DNA of 64,000 bases from Candidatus Peribacteria bacterium RIFCSPHIGHO2_01_FULL_51_35 (GTDB lineage: Bacteria; Patescibacteriota; Gracilibacteria; Peribacterales; Peribacteraceae): contig MFXP01000016.1 of NCBI GenBank assembly GCA_001787535.1, positions 29,006 to 93,005 of the forward strand, given 5' to 3'. The position numbers were made by a program, and so were the translations under genes. Positions 17,250 to 24,591 of this stretch are shown here, in pieces. Below the pieces are notes generated by a model, which saw only the letters and a list, made by a program, of their open reading frames with translations, had not been told where the DNA came from and ran no database searches. Each line of letters starts with the position of its first letter. The first letter of the stretch is position 1.

Positions 17250-18578
17250 ATGCCCGTAAACAAACACTCGGATCCTGGCAAGCAAGAGAGTCATCATGAT
17301 CGAGAGAGAAAAGATCATGGGGACGAATCATTTCATCCCTATGTCGGAGCAGATGCCCCTCGCAGGAACGTGGAAGATTTGTTACTGCGTCGCAATCATC
17401 CGACTTTTCACAGTGACCACTCCGAAGAAGAATTAATTGAGTTGGAAGATGCAGAACCTCTCATCGAACTGGAAGCTGTGCCTGAATCGGAGCATCCTGC
17501 TGAGAGTCGAGATATTCTCACACGAGAGAAAGAAGTCGTGTGTATTCCGGATATTCACGGAGACGTATACGCATTCGAAAAATCCTTGCAAGAAGCCGGT
17601 TATGCGGATGCAGACGGAATCTTGACAGCAGAAGGAAAAAAGAATCACATTCTTCTGATAGGAGATCTCATCGATCGCGGAACCACCAATCTTGCCGTGC
17701 TCGCAAAAATTCAAAATTTAGAAGAGCAAGGGGCAACGATAACCGTTCTTGCGGGCAATCATGATCTGCTGATGTTGGATACGTTGCAGACGGGAAATCC
17801 GGATGCTCTGGGCACATGGTTTGGCGTCTTCAAAGACAATGGTGGCATGTCCGTGATTCGAGAAATTCTGCGCCATCGGGAACAGCTCAAAACCGATCTA
17901 CAGCGAAAGGGCATTCCCGTGGATGCACAATGCACATGGATGCCTCCCGTCGGACAGCAAACCATCGATTTCATGTCTGAAAAGTATCATTTTGCTCGAG
18001 AAGATCTGCGCGAAGCGCTCGGCATTGCCAAAGCTCTTTTTACCGGAAATGGACCCCATGCTTCGGTGTTCCGGAACATGAAAATCATGGAGCGTGTGGA
18101 TGATGTTCTGTATGTGCATGCGGGTGTCGACGAAACATGGGCGAACATCTTTGCACACGAAGGAGCGGAAGGCGCCAATCGAACATTTTCCGCAATGATG
18201 CAAACCAAGCAGTTGGGAAAATTGATGGAGGGGAAAGAGTTGGGAGGGATTGTATGGATGCGGCCCACAGGGCGTCTGAATACGGTTTTCCTTACGCTGG
18301 AGACGGCAAGAATTCTCCGAAGTCGAGGCATCCGCGCCGTGGTGCACGGGCATACGCATTTGAAAGACGGCCAGGCTCAAACAGTGCTGTATGAAGATGA
18401 TCCGGAACGCGAGATCATTGTCATCAATGGCGATGTGGGAATGAGCGCCAGATACAACGGTGGCCATGGATATGTGCGTGTGGACAGAAAAGGTGAAGTG
18501 ACTGCGGATGGAAGGACAGGCAAAAAGATGTTCGGCACATTACCAACGCGAAAGGATCAGAATCCTACAAATCTCTGA
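17250..18578 (+). CDS. PPP/calcineurin-type metallophosphoesterase
   Basis: A 442-residue protein. After a hydrophilic, His- and Asp/Glu-rich N-terminal region (about 90 residues, probably disordered), the catalytic domain shows the full dimetal signature: IPDIHGDVYAFEKSL (DxH), LIGDLIDRGTTN (GDxxDRG), LAGNHDLLML (GNHD), a central YVHAGVDETW His, and VVHGHTHLKDG. This combination is typical of serine/threonine (PPP-like) or dinucleotide phosphatases. ATG at 17250 is chosen; the frame can also open at TTG 17241. It ends 14 bp inside the convergent peptidase gene. The substrate is unknown; protein dephosphorylation or Ap4A-like hydrolysis are both possible. Confidence 0.85.
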   Translation: MPVNKHSDPGKQESHHDRERKDHGDESFHPYVGADAPRRNVEDLLLRRNHPTFHSDHSEEELIELEDAEPLIELEAVPESEHPAESRDILTREKEVVCIPDIHGDVYAFEKSLQEAGYADADGILTAEGKKNHILLIGDLIDRGTTNLAVLAKIQNLEEQGATITVLAGNHDLLMLDTLQTGNPDALGTWFGVFKDNGGMSVIREILRHREQLKTDLQRKGIPVDAQCTWMPPVGQQTIDFMSEKYHFAREDLREALGIAKALFTGNGPHASVFRNMKIMERVDDVLYVHAGVDETWANIFAHEGAEGANRTFSAMMQTKQLGKLMEGKELGGIVWMRPTGRLNTVFLTLETARILRSRGIRAVVHGHTHLKDGQAQTVLYEDDPEREIIVINGDVGMSARYNGGHGYVRVDRKGEVTADGRTGKKMFGTLPTRKDQNPTNL

Positions 18579-19653
18579 GCGTTTTCATCCATTGTGTGCT
18601 GATTTCATACTGATGCAGCATGGATCGAATGGAAACCCATTCATCTTTGTGATGCAGATTGCCTCCTTCCGGGCCAAAGAGAAATGCGGGAATGCCGTGC
18701 GCCTCGAAAAATCGCGCATCGGAAGCTCCATGTTCTCGCCCGATAGCGATGGATGTGCCAAGGACATCCTCCGCAATCTTTTTGTAGAGCTGAACCATGG
18801 GGTGCTTCGGATCCGTATTCAGAGGAAGTGCACTTACGAACGAAGCTACCGTGCAACCTTGCGGAAGAACATCTGCCACGCGCTGCAACGCCTCTTTTTC
18901 GGTTGCGCAGATGGTGGGTGGGAACCGGATATCCAACGTGCACGACGCGTGGTCGGCGATTTTATTCTTCGCATCGCTCCCGGCAACTTCCGTGGGCGAA
19001 ACCGTCATGTGCCACTCGTCGGGACCGCCCGCCGGGAACGCCTCTGCAATTCGTTTCAGCCCTTCTGCAAGCAATAAAACCGGGTTCTCCCCTTCCCACG
19101 GCCATGCGCCGTGAGAGCCTTTGCCTTTGGCTTCCAGCTTCGCCCACACCGCACCTTTGTGCTCCACAACAATGGTGGGATTGGCACCCGTGTCGGGCGT
19201 AAAGGCAACGGGGCCATGCAGTACCTTCTGCTCCAGCAATGCCGGGATGGAACGGCCTCCTACTTCTTCGTCACTCGTAAGCAGAACTGTCACAGGTGTG
19301 TCGATGCCTTGTGCACACAGATCGCGGTACGCCAGGAGAAACGGAAGCGCAGCGCCTTTCATGTCCTTGACGCCGCGTCCATACGCTTTGTTGCCTTCGA
19401 TACGAAGAGAAAAGAGTGCATCGTCCGCCGGCACCACATCGCAATGTGCAAACCAAATGAGCTTCGGCTTCGGATGTTGAATCACCACATAGGGAGCACC
19501 GTTGATGTCTCCGCGTCGAAGCGGATGAGGCGTTTTCTGCAAAAAAGATCCTATCGCCCAATCCAAACATTCGTGTTTGGCTGCTTCGTTGCCCGCAATG
19601 GTTCGGAACGAAATGAATTCGCGTAGATACCGTAGAAGTTCTGCTTGTTGCAT
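18565..19653 (-). CDS. M20 family metallopeptidase (ArgE/DapE-like)
   Basis: A 362-residue cytosolic dizinc hydrolase starting MQQAELLRYLREFISFRTI. The metal site is visible as IWFAHCDVVPAD (H-x-D), GVKDMKGAALPFLLA (bridging Asp region), and LTSDEEVGGRS (catalytic Glu-Glu). The central lid/dimerisation domain follows with GSHGAWPWEGENPVLL. The C-terminal His ligand lies in FLFGPEGGNLHHKDEWV. Length fits ArgE, DapE or succinyl-diaminopimelate/carboxypeptidase relatives; substrate cannot be decided. The frame's extra upstream codons come from an intergenic repeat, so ATG 19653 is used. Confidence 0.85.
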   Translation of the reverse strand: MQQAELLRYLREFISFRTIAGNEAAKHECLDWAIGSFLQKTPHPLRRGDINGAPYVVIQHPKPKLIWFAHCDVVPADDALFSLRIEGNKAYGRGVKDMKGAALPFLLAYRDLCAQGIDTPVTVLLTSDEEVGGRSIPALLEQKVLHGPVAFTPDTGANPTIVVEHKGAVWAKLEAKGKGSHGAWPWEGENPVLLLAEGLKRIAEAFPAGGPDEWHMTVSPTEVAGSDAKNKIADHASCTLDIRFPPTICATEKEALQRVADVLPQGCTVASFVSALPLNTDPKHPMVQLYKKIAEDVLGTSIAIGREHGASDARFFEAHGIPAFLFGPEGGNLHHKDEWVSIRSMLHQYEISTQWMKTLRDL

Positions 19654-19659
19654 GACTCC

Positions 19660-19735
19660 TAAGATACAAGAGACAAGATACAAGAAACAACAAGTTGGAA
19701 TTCAATATCCGGTTTGTTTCTTGTTTCTTGGTTTT
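19660..19735. repeat. Iterated-word inverted repeat (ACAAGA type)
   Basis: The left half repeats AGATACAAGAGACAAGATAC and AAGAAACAACAAG; the right half is TTTGTTTCTTGTTTCTTGG, its inverted counterpart. It lies exactly between the start of the peptidase gene and the stop of ribAB. Confidence 0.7.
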
Positions 19736-19737
19736 TT

Positions 19738-20946
19738 CTAAACGTGCTTCAAAATATGACCGAGTTTCTTCTTCTTCGCGCTCAAATACGATCGCTGACG
19801 ATCGGAATCCGGTTCCAATTCCAACGGCACCTGTTCCACCAAATGCAGACTGTAGCCCTCCAATCCCACCATCTTTTTTGGATTATTGGTAAGCAAGCGC
19901 AGTTGTCCCACGCCGATGTCTTTTAAAATCTGCGCACCGATGCCGTACTCGCGGAGATCCGTGGGAAAGCCCAGTTTTTCGTTTGCTTCTGCGGTATCCA
20001 AGCCTTCTTTCTGCTGCAGCGCGTATGCTTTGATCTTATTCGCAAGCCCGATGCCACGCCCTTCTTGGCGCATGTAAAGGAGCACGCCATTCCCTTCTTG
20101 CTCAATGCGGTGCATTGCGAGCGCCAACTGATCGCCGCAATCGCAATGTTTGGAACCAAAAGCATCGCCGGTGAGGCATTCGGAGTGCACACGCACGAGC
20201 GTGGGCTTGAGCGGATCGATCTCTCCTTTGACGAGAGCCACGTGTTCTGCTCGATGCAGCGCATCGTAATACACTTTGATCTTCCAGTGGCCCGTCTCCG
20301 TTTCCAGATCGCTCTCCGCCTCCAAGCGGATGAATGTTTCATGCTGCCTGCGCCATGCAATCAAGTCACCAACGCTGATGAGAAGAATCCCATGCTCCGC
20401 CGCAAATTGTTCCAGCGCCGGCAAACGCATCATGGTGCCATCCTCGTGTATGAGTTCGCTGAGCGCAGCGCCCGTGCGAAGACCACTCAATCTACAAAGA
20501 TCGACGGATGCTTCCGTATGTCCCGCACGCCACAGCACGCCACCATCTTGCGCACGAAGCGGAAACACATGACCCGGTCGCGTGAGGTCTTCCGGTCGTG
20601 CCACGGGATTGATGGCAGCTTTGACGGTCTGCACTCTGTCTTTGGCGGAGATGCCTGTCTCTACACCGACAGCCGCTTCGATACTGACCGTGAATGGCGT
20701 TTTTCTCTTGGACGTATTCTGCGCAACCATTGGGGGAAGGTTGAGTTGATCTGCAATGTCATTGCTGAGTGCGAGGCACACCACGCCGCCCGTATGGCGG
20801 ATCATGAATGCCATTTTCTCCGTGGTGACATGCTCAGCGGAGAGGATGAGATCTCCTTCATTTTCACGCTCAGCATCATCCACAACGATGATGAATTGCC
20901 CTGCACGGAGCGCGTCGAGAGCCTGTGGAATGGAAGAGAATGGCAT
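19738..20946 (-). CDS. ribAB: Bifunctional DHBP synthase / GTP cyclohydrolase II
   Basis: A 402-residue fusion for the two first branches of riboflavin synthesis. Residues 1-205 are RibB-like (ribulose-5-phosphate to 3,4-dihydroxy-2-butanone-4-phosphate), with DDAERENEGDLILSAEH, RPGHVFPLRA and HTEASVDLCRLSGL. Residues 210-400 are RibA-like (GTP to diaminohydroxyribosylaminopyrimidine), with the zinc ligands ECLTGDAFGSKHCDCGDQL and the catalytic MRQEGRGIGLANKIKAY. A TACACT box is 8 nt before the ATG. ribH and ribE lie 1.6 kb upstream in the same direction, separated by an SLH gene. A ribD gene is not in the window. Confidence 0.95.
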   Translation of the reverse strand: MPFSSIPQALDALRAGQFIIVVDDAERENEGDLILSAEHVTTEKMAFMIRHTGGVVCLALSNDIADQLNLPPMVAQNTSKRKTPFTVSIEAAVGVETGISAKDRVQTVKAAINPVARPEDLTRPGHVFPLRAQDGGVLWRAGHTEASVDLCRLSGLRTGAALSELIHEDGTMMRLPALEQFAAEHGILLISVGDLIAWRRQHETFIRLEAESDLETETGHWKIKVYYDALHRAEHVALVKGEIDPLKPTLVRVHSECLTGDAFGSKHCDCGDQLALAMHRIEQEGNGVLLYMRQEGRGIGLANKIKAYALQQKEGLDTAEANEKLGFPTDLREYGIGAQILKDIGVGQLRLLTNNPKKMVGLEGYSLHLVEQVPLELEPDSDRQRSYLSAKKKKLGHILKHV

Positions 20947-20993
20947 GGAGTGTTAGTGTACCTGAAAAGATGCTTATTTTGGAAAAAGAATCG

Positions 20994-21092
20994 AATCACC
21001 AAACATCAATGAAATGCTCAAAGAACCAAATCCTAGGGATTTTTATCCTTAGAACGTTGGTTCTTTCATTGGCGTTTGGTGCTACTTTGATT
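20994..21092. repeat. Inverted repeat with AAAGAACCAA / TTGGTTCTTT arms
   Basis: A left arm containing CACCAAACATCAATGAAATG and CTCAAAGAACCAA (20998-21029) is mirrored by TTGGTTCTTTCATTGGCGTT and TGGTGC (21057-21082), with an A/T-rich centre that holds CCTAGGGAT. It occupies the gap between ribAB and the SLH gene. Confidence 0.7.
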
Positions 21093-21143
21093 CTTTGAAA
21101 GCAATTGTCTTGAAGAAAAGAAATGACTGAGCAACCACAATCC

Positions 21144-22511
21144 TCATTTAAGTTGGATCGTGTACGTCTGCTTCGCAGCTTTGGGTTCCGCATGACCGAT
21201 TCCCACGATGTACGTTCCGACAGGATACAAATACATTGCACCGCACACGGGACCCGCGAAGCCGAAGAGATCGATCTTGCTGGCCGGGTAGATGAGACAG
21301 CGTAGTTTGGTGCTGCTGACGATGCTCAGAACCATTTCCGCCTCGCGTGTCACGGTGAAGCTGAACCAATCTTCGTAATCTCCACCGGAGAGGACTTCCG
21401 TGCGCAGGTTGCCTCGCATAATGCCGCGAGCCTGGGAGAATCCGTCATTGCCGTCTCCCGCACCTGCTTTTGTCACGATCGTGAACTCCGTGTTCGGTGT
21501 CGTGGGTTCCAGTTGAAGTTGATAGTTGCCCGCCGTGAGAGTCGTGAGCAGATAACAGGATTGTTCTTCCTGATAGCCCAAATAGTACTCTTCGGAGAAA
21601 CCATTCTCGGCCAACTTATACAGTCGACAGCTGATTTTGCCCGCTTGCCCTTGTTTCAAAGATACCGTCGCATCCAGCACCGTGGAACTCGTCAGAGTGA
21701 ACCGGTAGGCAACGGAAGCTTTGTCCTCGAATTTTTGCGCATCGGTGAAGGGGAATGTCGTGTTGAGTTCGCGAGCCAGCGCGCGAGAAGATTGCTGCGA
21801 CGAAGTTGTCCCTTCGGGTTGGTGGATTGCGGCGGCGCTGGATGCCTGCCCTTCTTGCATCTGCTCTTCCACATCTTCCCGATCTTCCACAAGTTTCAGA
21901 TTCAACCCGTTGTAAATGTACGCAGCTGCTTCCCCGCGTAAGAGCGGCCAATCCGGATAGAAGCGCGCACCGGATTGCCCGACAATGGGCAGCACGCCTT
22001 TCGTGAAAGCAGCCGAAAGGTATTTGGTGTACCACGCGGCGGTGGAGATATCCACGAATTTCAGCACGTCACGATTGATGCTCGTCATTTCCGGCACTTC
22101 GATGTCCAGAATGAGCATCGTTAATTTGATCGCTTCTGCGCGCGTCACATTGTTCTGCGGTCGGAACGTGCCGTCGCTGTACCCTTGCACGAAGCGATTG
22201 GCTTCTGCGTCGCACACATAGGATTCAAACCAGGCACCCTTTGGTACGTCTGGGAAACAATCCACGTTGGAGAGATCGGGAATGCGGCCACTGGCTTTGT
22301 AGAGCATCTTCAGCATGGCAGCCCGGTTCACGGGCTCATCCGGTTGAAACGTTCCATTGGGATTACCGTTGATCACTTGCACGCCTGCAAGATTTTCAAT
22401 CTCCGTGCGATAGATGTGACTATCCGGAACATCCGGAAACATCGACGCACTCGCAAGGAGCGGAACTGTAAGGAGAGAGGTAAGGAGTACTGACCAAGAA
22501 GCAAATCGCAT
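21144..22511 (-). CDS. SLH-domain surface protein with PPC-like C-terminal domains
   Basis: A 455-residue exported protein. Signal peptide (about residues 1-22), then three SLH repeats (about 25-70, 85-130, 148-200; for example VQVINGNPNGTFQPDEPVNRAAML and RFVQGYSDGTFRPQNNVTRAEAI). A short Gln/Ser-rich linker (about 210-245) leads to two beta domains (about 255-340 and 350-455) whose pattern, DYEDWFSFTV and LSIVSSTKLRCLIYP, resembles bacterial pre-peptidase C-terminal domains. It is likely anchored to the cell envelope by the SLH part. It separates ribAB from ribH in an otherwise co-directional cluster. Confidence 0.87.
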   Translation of the reverse strand: MRFASWSVLLTSLLTVPLLASASMFPDVPDSHIYRTEIENLAGVQVINGNPNGTFQPDEPVNRAAMLKMLYKASGRIPDLSNVDCFPDVPKGAWFESYVCDAEANRFVQGYSDGTFRPQNNVTRAEAIKLTMLILDIEVPEMTSINRDVLKFVDISTAAWYTKYLSAAFTKGVLPIVGQSGARFYPDWPLLRGEAAAYIYNGLNLKLVEDREDVEEQMQEGQASSAAAIHQPEGTTSSQQSSRALARELNTTFPFTDAQKFEDKASVAYRFTLTSSTVLDATVSLKQGQAGKISCRLYKLAENGFSEEYYLGYQEEQSCYLLTTLTAGNYQLQLEPTTPNTEFTIVTKAGAGDGNDGFSQARGIMRGNLRTEVLSGGDYEDWFSFTVTREAEMVLSIVSSTKLRCLIYPASKIDLFGFAGPVCGAMYLYPVGTYIVGIGHAEPKAAKQTYTIQLK

Positions 22512-22568
22512 AAGAGTACGGGAATCTTGGTCGCGATCGTACCTTGAACACTTGGTTTGTACAGCAAA

Positions 22569-23045
22569 TCAAGACCGAATACGGTGGAGCTCTGCCAAAG
22601 AATGTAGTGCGGCATACGCTGCCTCGGCGCCCTTACCGATTTTTACCCGAGCCCGCTCGCGCGCCTGCTCGATATTTTTTACGTACAAAACCTCAAACGC
22701 AAAAGGAATTCCATGGTTCAGCTGCACATCCATGATTCCCCTGGCCACCTCTTTTGCCAGAAGTTCCGCATGATGCGTTTCCCCTTCCACGATGATGCCA
22801 AACCCGATGAGAGCGTCCACTTTCTTTTCCGTTGCAAGCGTTTTGCCGATGAGAGGAATTTCGAAAGAACCCGACGCTGGATGCACAAGAATATTCGATG
22901 CAGAGATCCCCGCAGCAAGAAGTGTGGATCGTGCCCCTTCTACAAGACCTTTGATTTCCTCGGCATGCCACTCGGCATGCACAATGCCGATGCGCCACGA
23001 GGGATCGATCTTCGCCGGTAATTTTTGAAGATGATTGGTCTGCAT
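22569..23045 (-). CDS. ribH: 6,7-dimethyl-8-ribityllumazine synthase
   Basis: A 158-residue enzyme that condenses the pyrimidine and DHBP products to lumazine. Typical motifs are VHAEWHAEEIKGLVEGA (start of fold), HPASGSFEIPLIGKTLA (substrate loop), GFGIIVEGETHHAELLAKEVARGIMDV (catalytic His pair), and IPFAFEVLYVKNIEQARERA. It has the usual length. The start ATG shares its first base with the last base of ribE (position 23045), so ribE and ribH are an operon. Confidence 0.95.
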   Translation of the reverse strand: MQTNHLQKLPAKIDPSWRIGIVHAEWHAEEIKGLVEGARSTLLAAGISASNILVHPASGSFEIPLIGKTLATEKKVDALIGFGIIVEGETHHAELLAKEVARGIMDVQLNHGIPFAFEVLYVKNIEQARERARVKIGKGAEAAYAALHSLAELHRIRS

Positions 23046-24073
23046 CAGAAAGAAGGGATTGTAGCATGCGCGCTGCGAACGAGAACATCCGTTTCAATGT
23101 TCACGCGATCTCCTTTCTTGAGTGATCCGAGCGTTGTCTGTTCCAACGTAAGAGGAATGAGTGCGATCGTGATGCGATTTCCTTCGATGTGTGCGATGGT
23201 GAGGGAAACACCGTCAATGGTGATGGAACCTTTGGGGATGATGTTGGAGAGGAGATGCTGTGGAAGTTCGATGACGAGCTGTTTTGTTTGCTGTTTCTCC
23301 TCCACCCCTAACCCCTCCTCCGAAGGAGGAGGGGAACTGTTTTGTATGCTGTTTTTGATTTTCTCGAGAACACGAGGAAGATCCTGATAAATTTCATTAT
23401 TTGTGAAACGGACCGTGCGCACACGATGGTCTAATGCAAGAAAGGCATCGCGCTCACGATCTTTTTCCTTTTGAGCACTTTCTAAATGGATTTCTCCATC
23501 TACTTCCACACAGAGAAATAATCGAGGACAGAAAAAATCAAGAATGCGCCCGCCAATAAAATATTGCCTTCGAAAACGCACGCCTAATTGATCGTATCGA
23601 ATCGCTTCCCACAAAATTTTCTCCGCGCGCGTTGGCTTCTTTCGCATCATTCGTGCAAAAGATCGTAACAACTTCGGAATGCGGTGTTTCCTGTCAAACC
23701 CCCCTTCCTCCTCCGGAGGAAGGGGTCGGGGGATGGAGGAGGAAACACAAACATCAAACAAAACTTCTCCCACCCCCTCCACATGCCCCTGCACCACATG
23801 CCCTTCCAAGCGCGCATCTGCCCGCATCGCGCGTTCCAGGTTTACACGATCACTGGAGCGGAGTGACCCGATCTTCGTCACACGCAGTGTTTCGGATGTG
23901 ACATCGAAGGTCATGGTGCGATGATCGAATGCTGTGATACTCAGACACACGCCGGACACTGCGATACTGGATCCAATTTTGATGTCATCAAAAGAGACAG
24001 GCCGTTCCAATACGAGCACGCCGTCACTGTACGAAATGACTTTTGCCGTTGTTTCAATGATGCCCGTAAACAT
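23045..24073 (-). CDS. ribE: Riboflavin synthase with inserted DUF559 nuclease domain
   Basis: A 342-residue protein instead of the usual about 200. Residues 1-110 are the N-terminal lumazine barrel (MFTGIIETTAKV, SIAVSGVCLSI, LEGHVVQGHVEG) and residues 260-342 the C-terminal barrel (IPKGSITIDGVSLTIAHIEG, GDRVNIETDVLVR). Between them, about residues 115-250 hold a DUF559/Vsr-like domain (RAEKILWEAIRYDQL, FRRQYFIGGRILDFFCP, VEVDGEIHLESAQKEKD, VRFTNNEIYQDL), flanked by translated palindromes (RPLPPEEEGG and PPPSEEGLGVEE). The insertion falls in a surface loop just after the barrel junction, so riboflavin synthesis may survive. A TAAACT box lies 9 nt before the ATG. Confidence 0.93.
   Translation of the reverse strand: MFTGIIETTAKVISYSDGVLVLERPVSFDDIKIGSSIAVSGVCLSITAFDHRTMTFDVTSETLRVTKIGSLRSSDRVNLERAMRADARLEGHVVQGHVEGVGEVLFDVCVSSSIPRPLPPEEEGGFDRKHRIPKLLRSFARMMRKKPTRAEKILWEAIRYDQLGVRFRRQYFIGGRILDFFCPRLFLCVEVDGEIHLESAQKEKDRERDAFLALDHRVRTVRFTNNEIYQDLPRVLEKIKNSIQNSSPPPSEEGLGVEEKQQTKQLVIELPQHLLSNIIPKGSITIDGVSLTIAHIEGNRITIALIPLTLEQTTLGSLKKGDRVNIETDVLVRSAHATIPSF
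23297..23742 (-). mobile_element. DUF559 cassette with hairpin-bearing inverted ends, inside ribE
   Basis: About 446 bp. The left end (23297-23335) is CTCCTCCACCCCTAACCCC followed by a CCTCCTCC/GGAGGAGG hairpin. The right end (23699-23742), read inward, is CCTCCTCCATCCCCCGACCCC followed by a TTCCTCC/GGAGGAA hairpin, so the two ends are imperfect inverted repeats of about 40 bp. The interior is a complete DUF559 nuclease-like frame, kept in frame with ribE on both sides. A related cassette is at 38535-39040 and a solo end at 11704-11736. Mobility is inferred. Confidence 0.7.
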
Positions 24074-24122
24074 GGAAAAAGAAGTTTATCTCTTTCAAAG
24101 GGCATATGCTACTATCTCCCCT

Positions 24123-24488
24123 ATGCCAAAAAGAAAGATGCCCCGGTGGATGATCACGTATTTCTGCCCCCGGTGTTCGATGGACTCCGGCCGCACAGAA
24201 TTGGATGGTCCCTACTGCTTCTTCTGCCAGAGAACGGATGGCCTCACGGAGCTCAAGCGCGAACCCATGTCTCCGGAAGCGGTCTTTGAGCGGATAAAAA
24301 GATCTGCAGACCGTATGGTGGACAACCTCCGCAAAGCGCACGGAATTGCGGAAGAAGATTGGCCAAAAAACGAAAAAGAAGAAATGATGCTTCTGGAAGC
24401 ACTGGCCAAAGGACAAGATTTGCAGAAATCTTTGGAAAAAATCGCAGCAAAAGCCGATCCCAAAAGGGCAAAGAAACGCCAGTTGTAG
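24123..24488 (+). CDS. Small zinc-ribbon protein
   Basis: A 121-residue protein starting MPKRKMPRWMITYFCPRCSMDSGR. CPRC and CFFC (about residues 15-18 and 30-33) form a zinc ribbon; the rest is helical with an acidic patch (NEKEEMMLLEALAKG) and a basic tail (DPKRAKKRQL). No specific family is recognised; the architecture suits a nucleic-acid or protein-binding adaptor. The longer open frame from 23934 runs antisense to ribE and is rejected; TACTAT 7 nt before ATG 24123 supports this start. Confidence 0.65.
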   Translation: MPKRKMPRWMITYFCPRCSMDSGRTELDGPYCFFCQRTDGLTELKREPMSPEAVFERIKRSADRMVDNLRKAHGIAEEDWPKNEKEEMMLLEALAKGQDLQKSLEKIAAKADPKRAKKRQL

Positions 24489-24591
24489 AGACTCTCCACG
24501 CTAGACACCACTCCCTTTTTTTGATACGCTCCTGGCTCGCGAGAGCTCGCATGCGCGGGCTGTTTGCCGTTCTCTTTTTTTGATCCCCCTC

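Noticed and set aside
23045..24073. Intein in ribE
   Set aside because: No splice-junction Cys/Ser and His-Asn motifs; the insert is a DUF559 fold with translated palindromes at each side.
23934..24122. N-terminal extension of the zinc-ribbon frame
   Set aside because: It is antisense to the start of ribE, and a -10-like box lies just before ATG 24123.
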